Assembly (NCBI RefSeq): GCF_025403485.1
Contig: NZ_CP099966.1
Location: 4,834,501 to 4,898,500, forward strand
Source: Chryseobacterium paludis
GTDB taxonomy: Bacteria > Bacteroidota > Bacteroidia > Flavobacteriales > Weeksellaceae
DNA: 64,000 bases
Direction of reading: 5' to 3'
In this document: piece by piece, positions 44,905-53,346 of the stretch
Layout: every line of letters starts with the position of its first letter
How positions within the stretch are numbered: position 1 is the stretch's first letter
Translations under genes and position numbers: made by a program
Notes under the pieces: generated by a model
The model's database searches: none
What the model was told of the DNA's origin: nothing
The model's input: only the letters and a program-made list of their open reading frames with translations

Positions 44905-46497
44905 TTACTGGTTAAATTCACTGATGAAATGTAATTTCACATTCGGGAATTTTTCCTGTGTCATATGTATTGTAAAGGAAGAATCTGCCAGAAATACCAG
45001 TTGATTGTATTTATCTCGGGCTAAGAATCTCTGTTTTAGTCTTGCAAATTCTTTGAATTCCTCAGATTTCTCATCAGCCTCTATCCAACACGCCTTGTGC
45101 ATAGAAAGTGGTTCGTAAGTACATTTTGCCCCATATTCATGTTCCAGACGATACTGGATAACCTCATATTGAAGTGCACCCACAGTTCCGATAATTTTTC
45201 TGTTGTTCATTTCAAGGGTAAATAACTGGGCAACACCTTCATCCATCAGCTGATCAATACCTTTAGCAAGTTGTTTCGCTTTAAGTGGATCATTGTTGTT
45301 GATATATCGGAAATGTTCCGGAGAGAAACTAGGAACTCCTTTAAAGCTCAATTTTTCACCACCTGTTAACGTATCACCGATTCTGAAACTTCCTGTATCA
45401 TGTAAACCAACAATATCGCCAGGAAAACTTTCATCTACAACTTCTTTTTTATCTGCAAAAAAAGCATTTGGAGAAGAAAACTTCATCTTTTTGCCCTCCC
45501 TTACCAATAGGTAATTTTCGTTTCTTTTAAAGGTTCCAGAAACAATTTTAACGAATGCCAATCGGTCTCTGTGTTTAGGATCCATATTCGCATGAATCTT
45601 GAAAACAAATCCAGTGAAAGTATTTTCTTCGGGTTTTACGATACGGGTATCACTTTCTTTTGGTTGGGGCATTGGTGCAATTTCAATAAATGCATCCAAT
45701 AATTCACGAACTCCAAAATTATTTAATGCAGAACCAAAGAAAACGGGCTGCAAATCTCCTTTCATGTAATCCTCACGGCTAAATTCGGGATAAACAGACT
45801 GTACCAGTTCAAGTTCATCACGTAAAGACTTAGCTGCTTTCTCTCCAATCAATTCATCGATTGCCGGATCATTGATATTATCAAACTTAACGGAGTCACC
45901 AACTCTTTGTTTCTTCTCTTCCAGGAATAATTGGATATTATTTTCCCAGATATTATAAATACCCTGAAAATCACTTCCCATTCCGATAGGTAAAGAAAGA
46001 GGAACTACACTTAATCCTAATTTTTGTTCAACTTCATCCAGTAAATCAAAAGCATCTTTACCTTCACGGTCAAGCTTATTAATGAAAACCAGCATGGGGA
46101 TGTTTCTCATTCTACAAACCTGAACTAATTTTTCAGTTTGCTCCTCAACCCCTTTTGCAACGTCTATTACGACGATTACGGAATCTACGGCTGTTAATGT
46201 TCTATAGGTATCTTCTGCGAAATCCTTGTGACCAGGAGTATCCAGAATATTAATTTTGTGTCCTTTATATTCAAAAGCTAATACGGAAGTGGCTACAGAG
46301 ATCCCTCTCTGTCTTTCAATTTCCATAAAGTCGGAGGTTGCTCCTTTTTTTATTTTATTGGATTTTACAGCACCTGCTTCCTGAATTGCACCCCCGAAAA
46401 GCAGAAGTTTTTCTGTAAGAGTAGTTTTTCCGGCATCCGGGTGAGAAATAATTCCAAATGTTTTTCTTTTTTGTATTTCTTTGATTAAGTCTGACAT
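44905..46497 (-). CDS. prfC: Peptide chain release factor 3
   Basis: GTPase that removes RF1 or RF2 from the ribosome after termination. The 530-aa length is normal. G1 reads ISHPDAGKTTLTEK (about residues 16-29), the switch II motif is DTPGHKDF, and NKLDREGKD gives the G4 motif. C-terminal domains II and III follow with GALQYEVIQYRLEHEYG, typical of RF3 and separating it from EF-G. It is a single gene, convergent with the protease. The 288 nt before it and the next gene contain only promoters as far as I can see. Confidence 0.96.
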   Translation of the reverse strand: MSDLIKEIQKRKTFGIISHPDAGKTTLTEKLLLFGGAIQEAGAVKSNKIKKGATSDFMEIERQRGISVATSVLAFEYKGHKINILDTPGHKDFAEDTYRTLTAVDSVIVVIDVAKGVEEQTEKLVQVCRMRNIPMLVFINKLDREGKDAFDLLDEVEQKLGLSVVPLSLPIGMGSDFQGIYNIWENNIQLFLEEKKQRVGDSVKFDNINDPAIDELIGEKAAKSLRDELELVQSVYPEFSREDYMKGDLQPVFFGSALNNFGVRELLDAFIEIAPMPQPKESDTRIVKPEENTFTGFVFKIHANMDPKHRDRLAFVKIVSGTFKRNENYLLVREGKKMKFSSPNAFFADKKEVVDESFPGDIVGLHDTGSFRIGDTLTGGEKLSFKGVPSFSPEHFRYINNNDPLKAKQLAKGIDQLMDEGVAQLFTLEMNNRKIIGTVGALQYEVIQYRLEHEYGAKCTYEPLSMHKACWIEADEKSEEFKEFARLKQRFLARDKYNQLVFLADSSFTIHMTQEKFPNVKLHFISEFNQ

Positions 46498-46727
46498 AGT
46501 GTATTTTGAAGTTGCAAAAATCGTGATTTTTTATGAGGATTCAAATAAATTAATAAACAAAAAGAAAACACGGTATCTACTTTTTAGATTGGAGGTATCA
46601 ATATTTGAACAGGTGTCAGCTTGAAAAGTAAAGAAATAGATTTTATAAGAACTTTTTTATTTGCCTATTATAAAACCTGTAAAGGCTTTTTCCGACAAGT
46701 AGATGAATGAAGAATTTTCTTTTTTAG

Positions 46728-46758
46728 TTGTTTGGGGCTTTTAAAAAAATTACCTTTG
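46728..46758 (+). promoter_or_regulatory. Promoter of the CPBP protease gene
   Basis: TTG (46728-46730), a 20-nt spacer and TACCTTTG (46751-46758) match the Bacteroidota pattern. Transcription is predicted to start near 46763, downstream of an alternative start codon (TTG at 46732), so the ATG at 46786 must be the real start. Confidence 0.65.
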
Positions 46759-46785
46759 TTTATTAAATTTTTACAAAGAAAAAAC

Positions 46786-47616
46786 ATGGAAAGCAGCAAA
46801 TATCCACAGTTTACTTTTACATGGATCGGAGGCGTTGTTTTATTAGGCGGGTTGTTTGTAGGAACAATGTTCGTCTCCTTTTTTAATATTTTTTGGATGT
46901 TTGTTTTTAAAGAAAACCTGCAATTCAAAGATTGGTTTTTTATGCTTTCAAATGCTGCAGGATTCTTGACGGCAATTGCTTTTTTTGATTTTTTTATCGT
47001 CAGGCCAACCACAAAAAGAAAACTTAATTTTAATTTTTCTCCTACCAATTTTTATACCTATTTCCTGATTTTCCCTTTGATGATAGGGATGATGTTTATT
47101 TCAGAATTTATAACTGCTCAGATTCCTACTACAGGTCCTTTCTTTGGTAAGTATTATGAGTTTTTCAGTGAACTGATGAATCAACTGACGGATGATCCTG
47201 TTGTAATGATCATCACAGCCGTGATTATGGCCCCGATTTTTGAGGAGATTATTTTTAGAGGGATTATTCAAAAAGGATTAATTAATAAAGGAGTAAAACC
47301 ATGGAAAGCAATTGTATATGCTTCCATTATTTTTGGATTGGTGCATGGTAATCCCTGGCAGTTAGTAGGTGCTGTTTTATTGGGATGTGTTTTAGGGCTT
47401 GTTTATTTTAAAACTAAATCTTTGTTATTACCAATGCTTCTGCATGGGTTCAATAATTTATGCTCATCATTATTGATCACCTATACGAAAAATGAAAGTT
47501 TTTCAGAAGCTCTTAAAGTTTCTGAATGGATATTACTGGCAGTAGGAATTGTACTTTTCTCTTTATTCTATTATCTTTTTATGAAAAAGTATAAAGTACA
47601 TTATTCGGAAATTTAA
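46786..47616 (+). CDS. CPBP family intramembrane metalloprotease
   Basis: A 276-aa CAAX-protease/bacteriocin-processing type enzyme of the inner membrane, with about seven hydrophobic segments. The catalytic motif EExxxR appears as FEEIIFRGIIQ (about residues 150-160), followed by FGLVHGN and HGFNNL with the second and third His. I chose the ATG at 46786 because the predicted promoter lies inside the longer version. Bacterial members cleave membrane or peptide substrates, but the target is unknown. The XTP pyrophosphatase starts 9 nt downstream, so they are probably co-transcribed. Confidence 0.88.
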   Translation: MESSKYPQFTFTWIGGVVLLGGLFVGTMFVSFFNIFWMFVFKENLQFKDWFFMLSNAAGFLTAIAFFDFFIVRPTTKRKLNFNFSPTNFYTYFLIFPLMIGMMFISEFITAQIPTTGPFFGKYYEFFSELMNQLTDDPVVMIITAVIMAPIFEEIIFRGIIQKGLINKGVKPWKAIVYASIIFGLVHGNPWQLVGAVLLGCVLGLVYFKTKSLLLPMLLHGFNNLCSSLLITYTKNESFSEALKVSEWILLAVGIVLFSLFYYLFMKKYKVHYSEI

Positions 47617-47625
47617 TTTAAAAAA

Positions 47626-48219
47626 ATGAAAAAGGATATGGAATTATTAGTTGCAACACACAATCAACATAAAAAAGAAGAGATCCAGCAAATATTAGGA
47701 GCTGATTATCTTGTTAAGAGTCTCACGGATTATGATATTCACGAAGAGATCGTAGAGGATGGAGATTCTTTTAATGCTAATGCTTTAATAAAAGCAAAAT
47801 ACTGTTTCGAGAAAACCGGGATTCCAAGTTTAGGCGATGATAGCGGATTGGTTGTTGAAGCGTTGGATGGCAGGCCGGGTATTTTTTCAGCCCGCTATGC
47901 CGGGGATCATGACTTCGGTAAAAATATTGAAAAGGTATTAAGTGAGATGGAAGGTGTTGAAAACCGGAAAGCCTACTTTATTACTGTTTTATGCTATTAT
48001 GATGAACAGGGAGCTCAGTATTTTGAAGGCAGAGCTTATGGAAATTTATTAACAGAGAATAAAGGTTTTAAAGGTTTTGGATATGATCCGATTTTTGTGC
48101 CACAAGGGTATGACAGAACATTTGCAGAAATGAACCCGGAAGATAAAAATGAAATTAGCCACCGTAAGCAGGCTTTAGATCTGTTTTTGAACAATTTAAA
48201 AGTTGTAGATGGACAGTAA
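47626..48219 (+). CDS. rdgB: XTP/dITP diphosphatase (RdgB/HAM1 family)
   Basis: House-cleaning enzyme that hydrolyses non-canonical nucleotides such as XTP and dITP to monophosphates, keeping them out of DNA and RNA. At 197 aa it has LLVATHNQHKKEEI near the N terminus (Asn contact), SLGDDSGLVVEALDGRPGI with the catalytic Asp pair, and the base-binding GFGYDPIF and SHRKQAL near the C terminus. The start could be 47626 or the ATG four codons later at 47638, which leads straight into MELLVATHN. It sits between the CPBP gene and RNase Z on the same strand. Confidence 0.93.
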   Translation: MKKDMELLVATHNQHKKEEIQQILGADYLVKSLTDYDIHEEIVEDGDSFNANALIKAKYCFEKTGIPSLGDDSGLVVEALDGRPGIFSARYAGDHDFGKNIEKVLSEMEGVENRKAYFITVLCYYDEQGAQYFEGRAYGNLLTENKGFKGFGYDPIFVPQGYDRTFAEMNPEDKNEISHRKQALDLFLNNLKVVDGQ

Positions 48220-48258
48220 TAATAATTTAGGATGTAAGTATATCCAAAATTTCTGTTG

Positions 48259-48266
48259 TACATTTG
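48259..48266 (+). promoter_or_regulatory. -7 box before the RNase Z gene
   Basis: TACATTTG matches TAnnTTTG, 19 nt before the TTG start at 48285. No -33 element is clear. Confidence 0.4.
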
Positions 48267-48284
48267 TTATAATAAACTATTGAT

Positions 48285-49199
48285 TTGAGTACTTATTTAA
48301 CGATATTAGGTTTTAACTCAGCGATTCCTACAATTAATACTTCTCCGACAGCGCAATTGTTAGAAATGGAAGAACGACATTTTCTTATTGATTGTGGAGA
48401 AGGAACCCAGGTACAGCTAAGAAAAGCAAAAGCAAGATTTTCGAAAATTAATCATATTTTTATTTCCCACCTTCATGGGGATCACTGCTTTGGACTTCCC
48501 GGCCTTATTGCATCCTTTCGGTTATTGGGACGTGATACTCCTTTACATGTATATGGTCCGAAAGGAATTAAGAAGATGCTAGAGACTATTTTTACAATCA
48601 CTGAAACGCATCGGGGATTTGAGATTGTTTATCATGAGCTGGATAAAGATTATTCTGAAAAAATTTATGAGGACAATAGGGTAGAAGTTTATACTATTCC
48701 TTTAGACCACAGGATTTATTGTAATGGCTATCTTTTTAAAGAAAAACCAAAAGACAGACATATCAATATGAAGGAGATTGCCAAATATGACGAGATTGAG
48801 GTTTGTGATTATCATCATATTAAAGCAGGAAAAGATTTTGTACTTAGTGATGGATATGTTCTGAAAAATGAGATCTTAACCGTTGATCCTATACCGTCAG
48901 TTTCCTATGCCTTCTGTAGTGATACCCGGTATCTTGAAAGCGTTATTCCTATTATTAAAAATGTAACGGTTTTGTATCATGAATCAACATTCTTACATGA
49001 TCTAAAAGAAATGGCAGATTATACAGGACATGCGACAGCTTTGGAGGCCGCTACAATAGCGCAAAAAGCAGAAGTGGGGAAATTAATTTTGGGACATTTT
49101 TCCAATAGATATGGAGACCTTACCGTATTTACTGATGAAGCCAGAAATGTTTTTCCTAATACTTTTTTACCAAAAGCACTGGAAAGTGTGAAAATCTAA
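48285..49199 (+). CDS. rnz: Ribonuclease Z
   Basis: Metallo-beta-lactamase-fold endonuclease that removes the 3' trailer of tRNA precursors. The 304-aa protein has HGDHCFGLPGL inside FISHLHGDHCFG (about residues 60-72) and later motifs including SDTRY and HESTFLHD. Start is TTG (MSTYLTILGFNSA follows, the usual N-terminal strand); no ATG is nearby. A small gap separates it from the RdgB gene before and from the DUF2400 gene 8 nt after, so the region 46786-50538 may be one long operon with internal promoters. Confidence 0.94.
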   Translation: MSTYLTILGFNSAIPTINTSPTAQLLEMEERHFLIDCGEGTQVQLRKAKARFSKINHIFISHLHGDHCFGLPGLIASFRLLGRDTPLHVYGPKGIKKMLETIFTITETHRGFEIVYHELDKDYSEKIYEDNRVEVYTIPLDHRIYCNGYLFKEKPKDRHINMKEIAKYDEIEVCDYHHIKAGKDFVLSDGYVLKNEILTVDPIPSVSYAFCSDTRYLESVIPIIKNVTVLYHESTFLHDLKEMADYTGHATALEAATIAQKAEVGKLILGHFSNRYGDLTVFTDEARNVFPNTFLPKALESVKI

Positions 49200-49207
49200 G
49201 TGGAGTT

Positions 49208-49975
49208 ATGAAATTTGATGAATTAAAAGATTTTTTAAATGAGAAATCTGATCAATATAATAATTATGATTTTATTGAATATGATCCCATACAGATTCCG
49301 CATCGTTTTTCTTTAAAACAGGATATTGAAATTGCCGGTTTTTTATCAGCAACAATATCATGGGGAAATAGAAAAGCCATTATTAAATCTGCTGAAAAGA
49401 TGTTAGATATTATGGGAAATTCTCCTTACGATTTTGTAATGAATTTTTCAGAAAAAGATCTGCATTCAATTCAGGATAAAAGTATCCACAGAACTTTTAA
49501 TGGTGAGGATTTTACTTATTTCATTAAGCAGTTCAATAAAATCTATAAGGAGAATGAAAGTTTAGAAAGCTTATTTAAGATTGAAGATGCTGAAACTAAT
49601 TTTTTACACGCTATTGAGAGATTCAGGGTTTCTTTTTTAGAAACCGGAAAGCATAGAAGTCACAAACATGTAAGTTCACCCTATAAAAATTCATCTTCAA
49701 AAAGAATTATCATGTTCTTGCGCTGGATGGTAAGAAAAGATAAACGCAGTGTCGATTTTGGAATTTGGGAGAATATAGATCAGAAACATTTATCTATTCC
49801 ATTAGATGTTCATACAGGGAATATTTCCAGAAAATTGGGGTTAATTACAAGAACTCAGAATGATTGGAAAACGGTAGAAGAGTTAGATAAGGTGATAAGG
49901 CAATTTGACGATAAAGACCCGGCAAAATATGATTTTGCTTTGTTTGGATTAGGAGTTAGTAAAGAATTTTTATAA
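49208..49975 (+). CDS. TIGR02757/DUF2400 family protein
   Basis: A 255-aa predicted protein of the TIGR02757 family, found in many Bacteroidota and without a known function. Features: ATISWGNRKAIIKSAEKML (about 48-66), FKIEDAETNFLHAIERF, and the C-terminal HVSSPYKNSSSKRIIMFLRWMVRKD and LDVHTGNISRKLGL. The helical layout recalls HhH-type DNA glycosylases, but I see no proof of catalysis. It lies 8 nt behind rnz and 11 nt before the heptad-repeat protein, thus in the same transcript. Confidence 0.82.
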   Translation: MKFDELKDFLNEKSDQYNNYDFIEYDPIQIPHRFSLKQDIEIAGFLSATISWGNRKAIIKSAEKMLDIMGNSPYDFVMNFSEKDLHSIQDKSIHRTFNGEDFTYFIKQFNKIYKENESLESLFKIEDAETNFLHAIERFRVSFLETGKHRSHKHVSSPYKNSSSKRIIMFLRWMVRKDKRSVDFGIWENIDQKHLSIPLDVHTGNISRKLGLITRTQNDWKTVEELDKVIRQFDDKDPAKYDFALFGLGVSKEFL

Positions 49976-49986
49976 AATTAAAAGTG

Positions 49987-50538
49987 ATGAAAACGCAGAC
50001 CGAAAAAACAGAAATTCTGGAAAAGATTGCTACTGGTATTACCTGGTGGATTGGTTCTATCCCGTCACTCATTGTTCATACCCTATTTTTTATAATTTCA
50101 TTTCTCCTCCCGTTACTACATATTGTAGAGTTCGATAAAATGCTTTTGATTCTAACCACAGTGGTATCTCTGGAGGCAATTTATCTTGCTATATTTATTC
50201 AGATGTCTGTTAATAGAAGTCACGAAAAAATTGAAGATATTCAGGAAGATATAGAAGACATTCAGGAAGATATCGAAGAGATTAGCGAAGACATTGAAGA
50301 GATCAGTGAGGATATAGAGGAAATCAGTGAAGATATAGAAGAGATTAATGAAGATATTGAAGATATTCAGGAAGATATAGAAGAGATTAATGAAGATGAA
50401 GATGATGAGGATCATAATGAAAGGGCAAAAAAAGTGATATTAAAAAGCAGCGTGAACTCGAATAAAAATGAGATCAAAGCTTTAAAAGATCAAATTCTCC
50501 TTCTTCAAAATGAAATAAATAATTTAAAGAAAGAATGA
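49987..50538 (+). CDS. Two-TM membrane protein (DUF1003/low-affinity iron permease-like) with heptad-repeat tail
   Basis: A 183-aa protein from the ATG at 49987 (a GTG one codon earlier also fits). The N-terminal 75 residues carry two hydrophobic segments (about 27-45 and 53-73) with AIFIQMSVNRS, which resembles the DUF1003 core. From residue 82 eight consecutive 7-residue repeats of IE(D/E)IxED form a highly acidic coiled coil; a basic helical end follows (LKDQILLLQNEINNLKKE). Tail and charge suggest oligomerisation or metal binding on one side of the membrane. Function unknown. It ends the run of co-directional genes from 46786. Confidence 0.72.
   Translation: MKTQTEKTEILEKIATGITWWIGSIPSLIVHTLFFIISFLLPLLHIVEFDKMLLILTTVVSLEAIYLAIFIQMSVNRSHEKIEDIQEDIEDIQEDIEEISEDIEEISEDIEEISEDIEEINEDIEDIQEDIEEINEDEDDEDHNERAKKVILKSSVNSNKNEIKALKDQILLLQNEINNLKKE
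50230..50397 (+). repeat. Eight 21-bp tandem repeats in coding sequence
   Basis: Eight units of about 21 bp encode IE(D/E)IxED each. Units differ at synonymous sites, so the array is not a recent perfect expansion, yet slippage could still change unit number in frame. Confidence 0.85.
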
Positions 50539-50757
50539 TAAATGAAATTGATCAAAAATCACTTTTTTTAGTTCAATAAGGATTTCTTAATCATTTTTTA
50601 ATATAGCTTTTTTCTAATTTTAAGCTAAATATTAAATTTTTTATTGCTAAAAACTGCCCAACTAATTGTTTAATTATGGTGAAATATTAAAATAGTATTT
50701 ATTTTATCTAATACTGTTTTGATTCATAAAAAACGAACATCATATCTTTATTTTTAT

Positions 50758-50765
50758 TATTTTTG
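50758..50765 (+). promoter_or_regulatory. -7 box of the first type B T9SS paralog
   Basis: TATTTTTG, exactly 17 nt before the ATG at 50782, the same distance as in the other two paralogs. This supports the ATG over the upstream TTG at 50719. Confidence 0.55.
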
Positions 50766-50781
50766 GACAAACAATACCAAA

Positions 50782-53166
50782 ATGTTAAATTATAGATTGA
50801 AAAACTACTTTTTCTTTTTAATATTACTATTAGCTCCCCTATTTTTATTTTCTCAGAATACGAAGAAAATGCCTCAGCGGAAAGTGAAAAAGGAGAAGTT
50901 TACGGCAGCAAGTATGAAAACTGGAGCATTTATTGATGTAAATGTAGCTTCCTATGCTCCTTCTGCTTTTACTCCGGCACAGCTTGTTAAAGACATCCTT
51001 ATTAATGGAGGGACGAATTGCTCAACACCTAATGTAACGAATGTAACAGTTAGCCCTAATCATGATGTTGGGAATAATGACAGATTTTGGGGGTACTTTC
51101 ATAAAGGAACAACCAGTTTCCCTTTTACAGATGGAATCGTTTTAACGACAGGATATGCAAGAGAGGCGGGAAATACCTTATATACCGGAGGAAGTTTGTC
51201 TGGGACAATTTCATCACAAGGTGATCCTGACCTTGCTGCGGCTACCGGTACTAGCCAAGGTAGTCAGCGTGATGCAGTTGCTTTAGAGTTCGATTTTGTT
51301 CCTAATTCTAATCAGGTTAAATTTAATTATTTGTTTGCATCTGAAGAATATTCCGGAGGGTATCCATGTAATTACTCAGATGCCTTTGCATTGCTTATAA
51401 AACCTGTAGCCGGAGGACCTTATGTCAACGTAGCGATTCTTCCTGGAACGGCAGGTGCAGTAAGTGTTACCAATATACGTCCCGCAAATGAAGATAACGG
51501 AGATCCTTTAACTTGTGGGGCTCTTAATGAAGCATATTTTGCAGGATATAATACAGCTAATATAGAGACGAATTATAATGGAAGAACAATTCCTTTAACA
51601 GCGATTGCAGATGTTACTCCCGGTGTTGCTTATCATTTTAAAATGGTTTTATCAGATTATAATGATCAGAGTTTAGATTCAGCTGTTTTTTTGGAAGGAG
51701 GATCTTTCGATATAGGAATAAAAATTGTAGATGGAACGGGTGCTATTTTACCAGATACCATCCATATGTGTGATAATACACCACAGATATTAAAAGCGCA
51801 AGTAAGCGCTGTACCGGGAATGACTTTCCAGTGGTTTAAAGATGGGGCTCCTATTCCGGGAGCTACAAATGTCCAGTATATTGCAACACAGCCTGGTGTA
51901 TATGAAGTAAAAGTTTCTGTACCTGGAAATCAGTGTCCGGGATCAGCAACAATAACAATTATAGGGGGGACGACACCAACAGCACATGATGCTATATTGA
52001 AGATTTGTACGACTCCAAATGCACTTAATTTTGATCTAAATACAGCAACCCCATTAATTAGCACAACGACAGGTGCTGTATTTCATTTCTATGTAAATCA
52101 GGCAGATGCTGTTGCTCAGAATAATAGCTTTATCACTAATTTATCTAGTTATGATGGTACAGATGGTCAGATTTTATACGTAGTGGTTTCCAATGGAGCA
52201 TTTTGTAGCAAAATGATTAAGCTAACCCTTAAAAAAGAAGCTACTCCGATCGCTCAGGTCGTTTCTTCAAAAATGAAAATCTGTTCAGGTGAATCTGCTA
52301 TACTTACAGCTTCCGGTGGTGTTACCTATTTATGGAGTGATGCGTCAACGACTGGTGCAGTAAGAACCGTAAGCCCTACTCAAACAACAACGTACACAGT
52401 ATATGCTATCGGAGCACAAGGATGTAAATCATTGCTGCCTGCTACTGTAACGGTAGAAGTGGTTCCAGCTATTGTTTCTTCTCTTAAGGGGGGAATGATT
52501 TGTACTGGTGACCAAATTACCTTAGATGCAGGATCAGGACCTAATTATACTTATTCCTGGAATACAGGTGCAACTACTCAAACCATTACTGCAGCTACAC
52601 CGGGTACCTATACCGTAACGATCGACAATGGTGTTTGTTCTAAGATATTTACTACAGAAGTAATTCAGGCTATTCCTCCAGTTGTGATTAAGGTAGATTA
52701 CAATGCTAGTGGAACTATGGTTATTACTGCTAGTAATCCAAGTAACGGACCACTGGAGTATTCTGTTGATAACGGATTAACATGGCAGCCTTCTAATGTA
52801 TTCAATAATGTTCCTAAAAATAAAGTTATAGCAATCAGGGTTCGAGTGAAAAATACAAGTTGCGTAGGATACCTGGAATATTTTACTTTTATAATGAAAA
52901 ATGTAATTACACCTAATGGAGATAATGTAAATGATATTATTGACTTTAGAGGAATTAACGAGTATAAAGATTTTACAGCAAGTATATTCGACCGTTATGG
53001 ACGTGAGGTTTATAAAGCTGAAAAAGTAAGACCTTATTGGGACGGTTATTTCCAGGGCAAACGTTTACCTTCATCATCATATTGGTATCAGGTAACTTTT
53101 GAAGATCCTGCAAGTAAAGAAAAAGCGGTAAAAACTGGTTGGATATTATTGAAGAACTTTGAATAA
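50782..53166 (+). CDS. T9SS type B sorted protein with choice-of-anchor L domain (paralog 1)
   Basis: A 794-aa secreted protein (from the ATG at 50782). Signal peptide about 1-25 (LAPLFLFSQ). The N-terminal choice-of-anchor L domain (about 45-310) has FVDVNVASY-like start, ALEFDFVPNSNQVKFNYLFASEEYSG, VTNIRP and DSAVFLEGGSFDIG. Ig-like beta domains follow (QWFKDGAPIPGATN; YSWNTGATTQTI). The C terminus is the gliding-motility-associated type B domain (NVITPNGDNVNDIIDFRG, FDRYGREVYK, TGWILLKNFE). The protein is probably displayed or released through T9SS. It is first of three related genes, each with its own promoter and terminator. Confidence 0.88.
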   Translation: MLNYRLKNYFFFLILLLAPLFLFSQNTKKMPQRKVKKEKFTAASMKTGAFIDVNVASYAPSAFTPAQLVKDILINGGTNCSTPNVTNVTVSPNHDVGNNDRFWGYFHKGTTSFPFTDGIVLTTGYAREAGNTLYTGGSLSGTISSQGDPDLAAATGTSQGSQRDAVALEFDFVPNSNQVKFNYLFASEEYSGGYPCNYSDAFALLIKPVAGGPYVNVAILPGTAGAVSVTNIRPANEDNGDPLTCGALNEAYFAGYNTANIETNYNGRTIPLTAIADVTPGVAYHFKMVLSDYNDQSLDSAVFLEGGSFDIGIKIVDGTGAILPDTIHMCDNTPQILKAQVSAVPGMTFQWFKDGAPIPGATNVQYIATQPGVYEVKVSVPGNQCPGSATITIIGGTTPTAHDAILKICTTPNALNFDLNTATPLISTTTGAVFHFYVNQADAVAQNNSFITNLSSYDGTDGQILYVVVSNGAFCSKMIKLTLKKEATPIAQVVSSKMKICSGESAILTASGGVTYLWSDASTTGAVRTVSPTQTTTYTVYAIGAQGCKSLLPATVTVEVVPAIVSSLKGGMICTGDQITLDAGSGPNYTYSWNTGATTQTITAATPGTYTVTIDNGVCSKIFTTEVIQAIPPVVIKVDYNASGTMVITASNPSNGPLEYSVDNGLTWQPSNVFNNVPKNKVIAIRVRVKNTSCVGYLEYFTFIMKNVITPNGDNVNDIIDFRGINEYKDFTASIFDRYGREVYKAEKVRPYWDGYFQGKRLPSSSYWYQVTFEDPASKEKAVKTGWILLKNFE

Positions 53167-53193
53167 TTTGAATAATGTATTAATCATACTTAT

Positions 53194-53222
53194 AAAAAGA
53201 CTAACGATACGTTAGTCTTTTT
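53194..53222 (+). terminator. Terminator after type B paralog 1
   Basis: AAAAAGACTAACG (53194-53206) pairs with CGTTAGTCTTTTT (53210-53222), followed by TTTG. Confidence 0.88.
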
Positions 53223-53322
53223 TTGTTTTTTAATTAAATTTAAATGGATAGTTTAATATAAATAAGTTTATATTATTAATAATACAATTTGCTTTGATAT
53301 GAATTTCAATCAAAAAAAATAG

Positions 53323-53330
53323 TATTTTTG
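53323..53330 (+). promoter_or_regulatory. -7 box of type B paralog 2
   Basis: TATTTTTG, 17 nt before the ATG at 53347. The following leader TTGAAAACAATATAAA resembles the leader of paralog 3. Confidence 0.55.
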
Positions 53331-53346
53331 TTGAAAACAATATAAA

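Noticed and set aside
50230..50397. Could be a CRISPR array because of the regular repeats
   Set aside because: The units are 21 bp without spacers, lie in an open reading frame and encode a heptad coiled coil; no cas genes are present.
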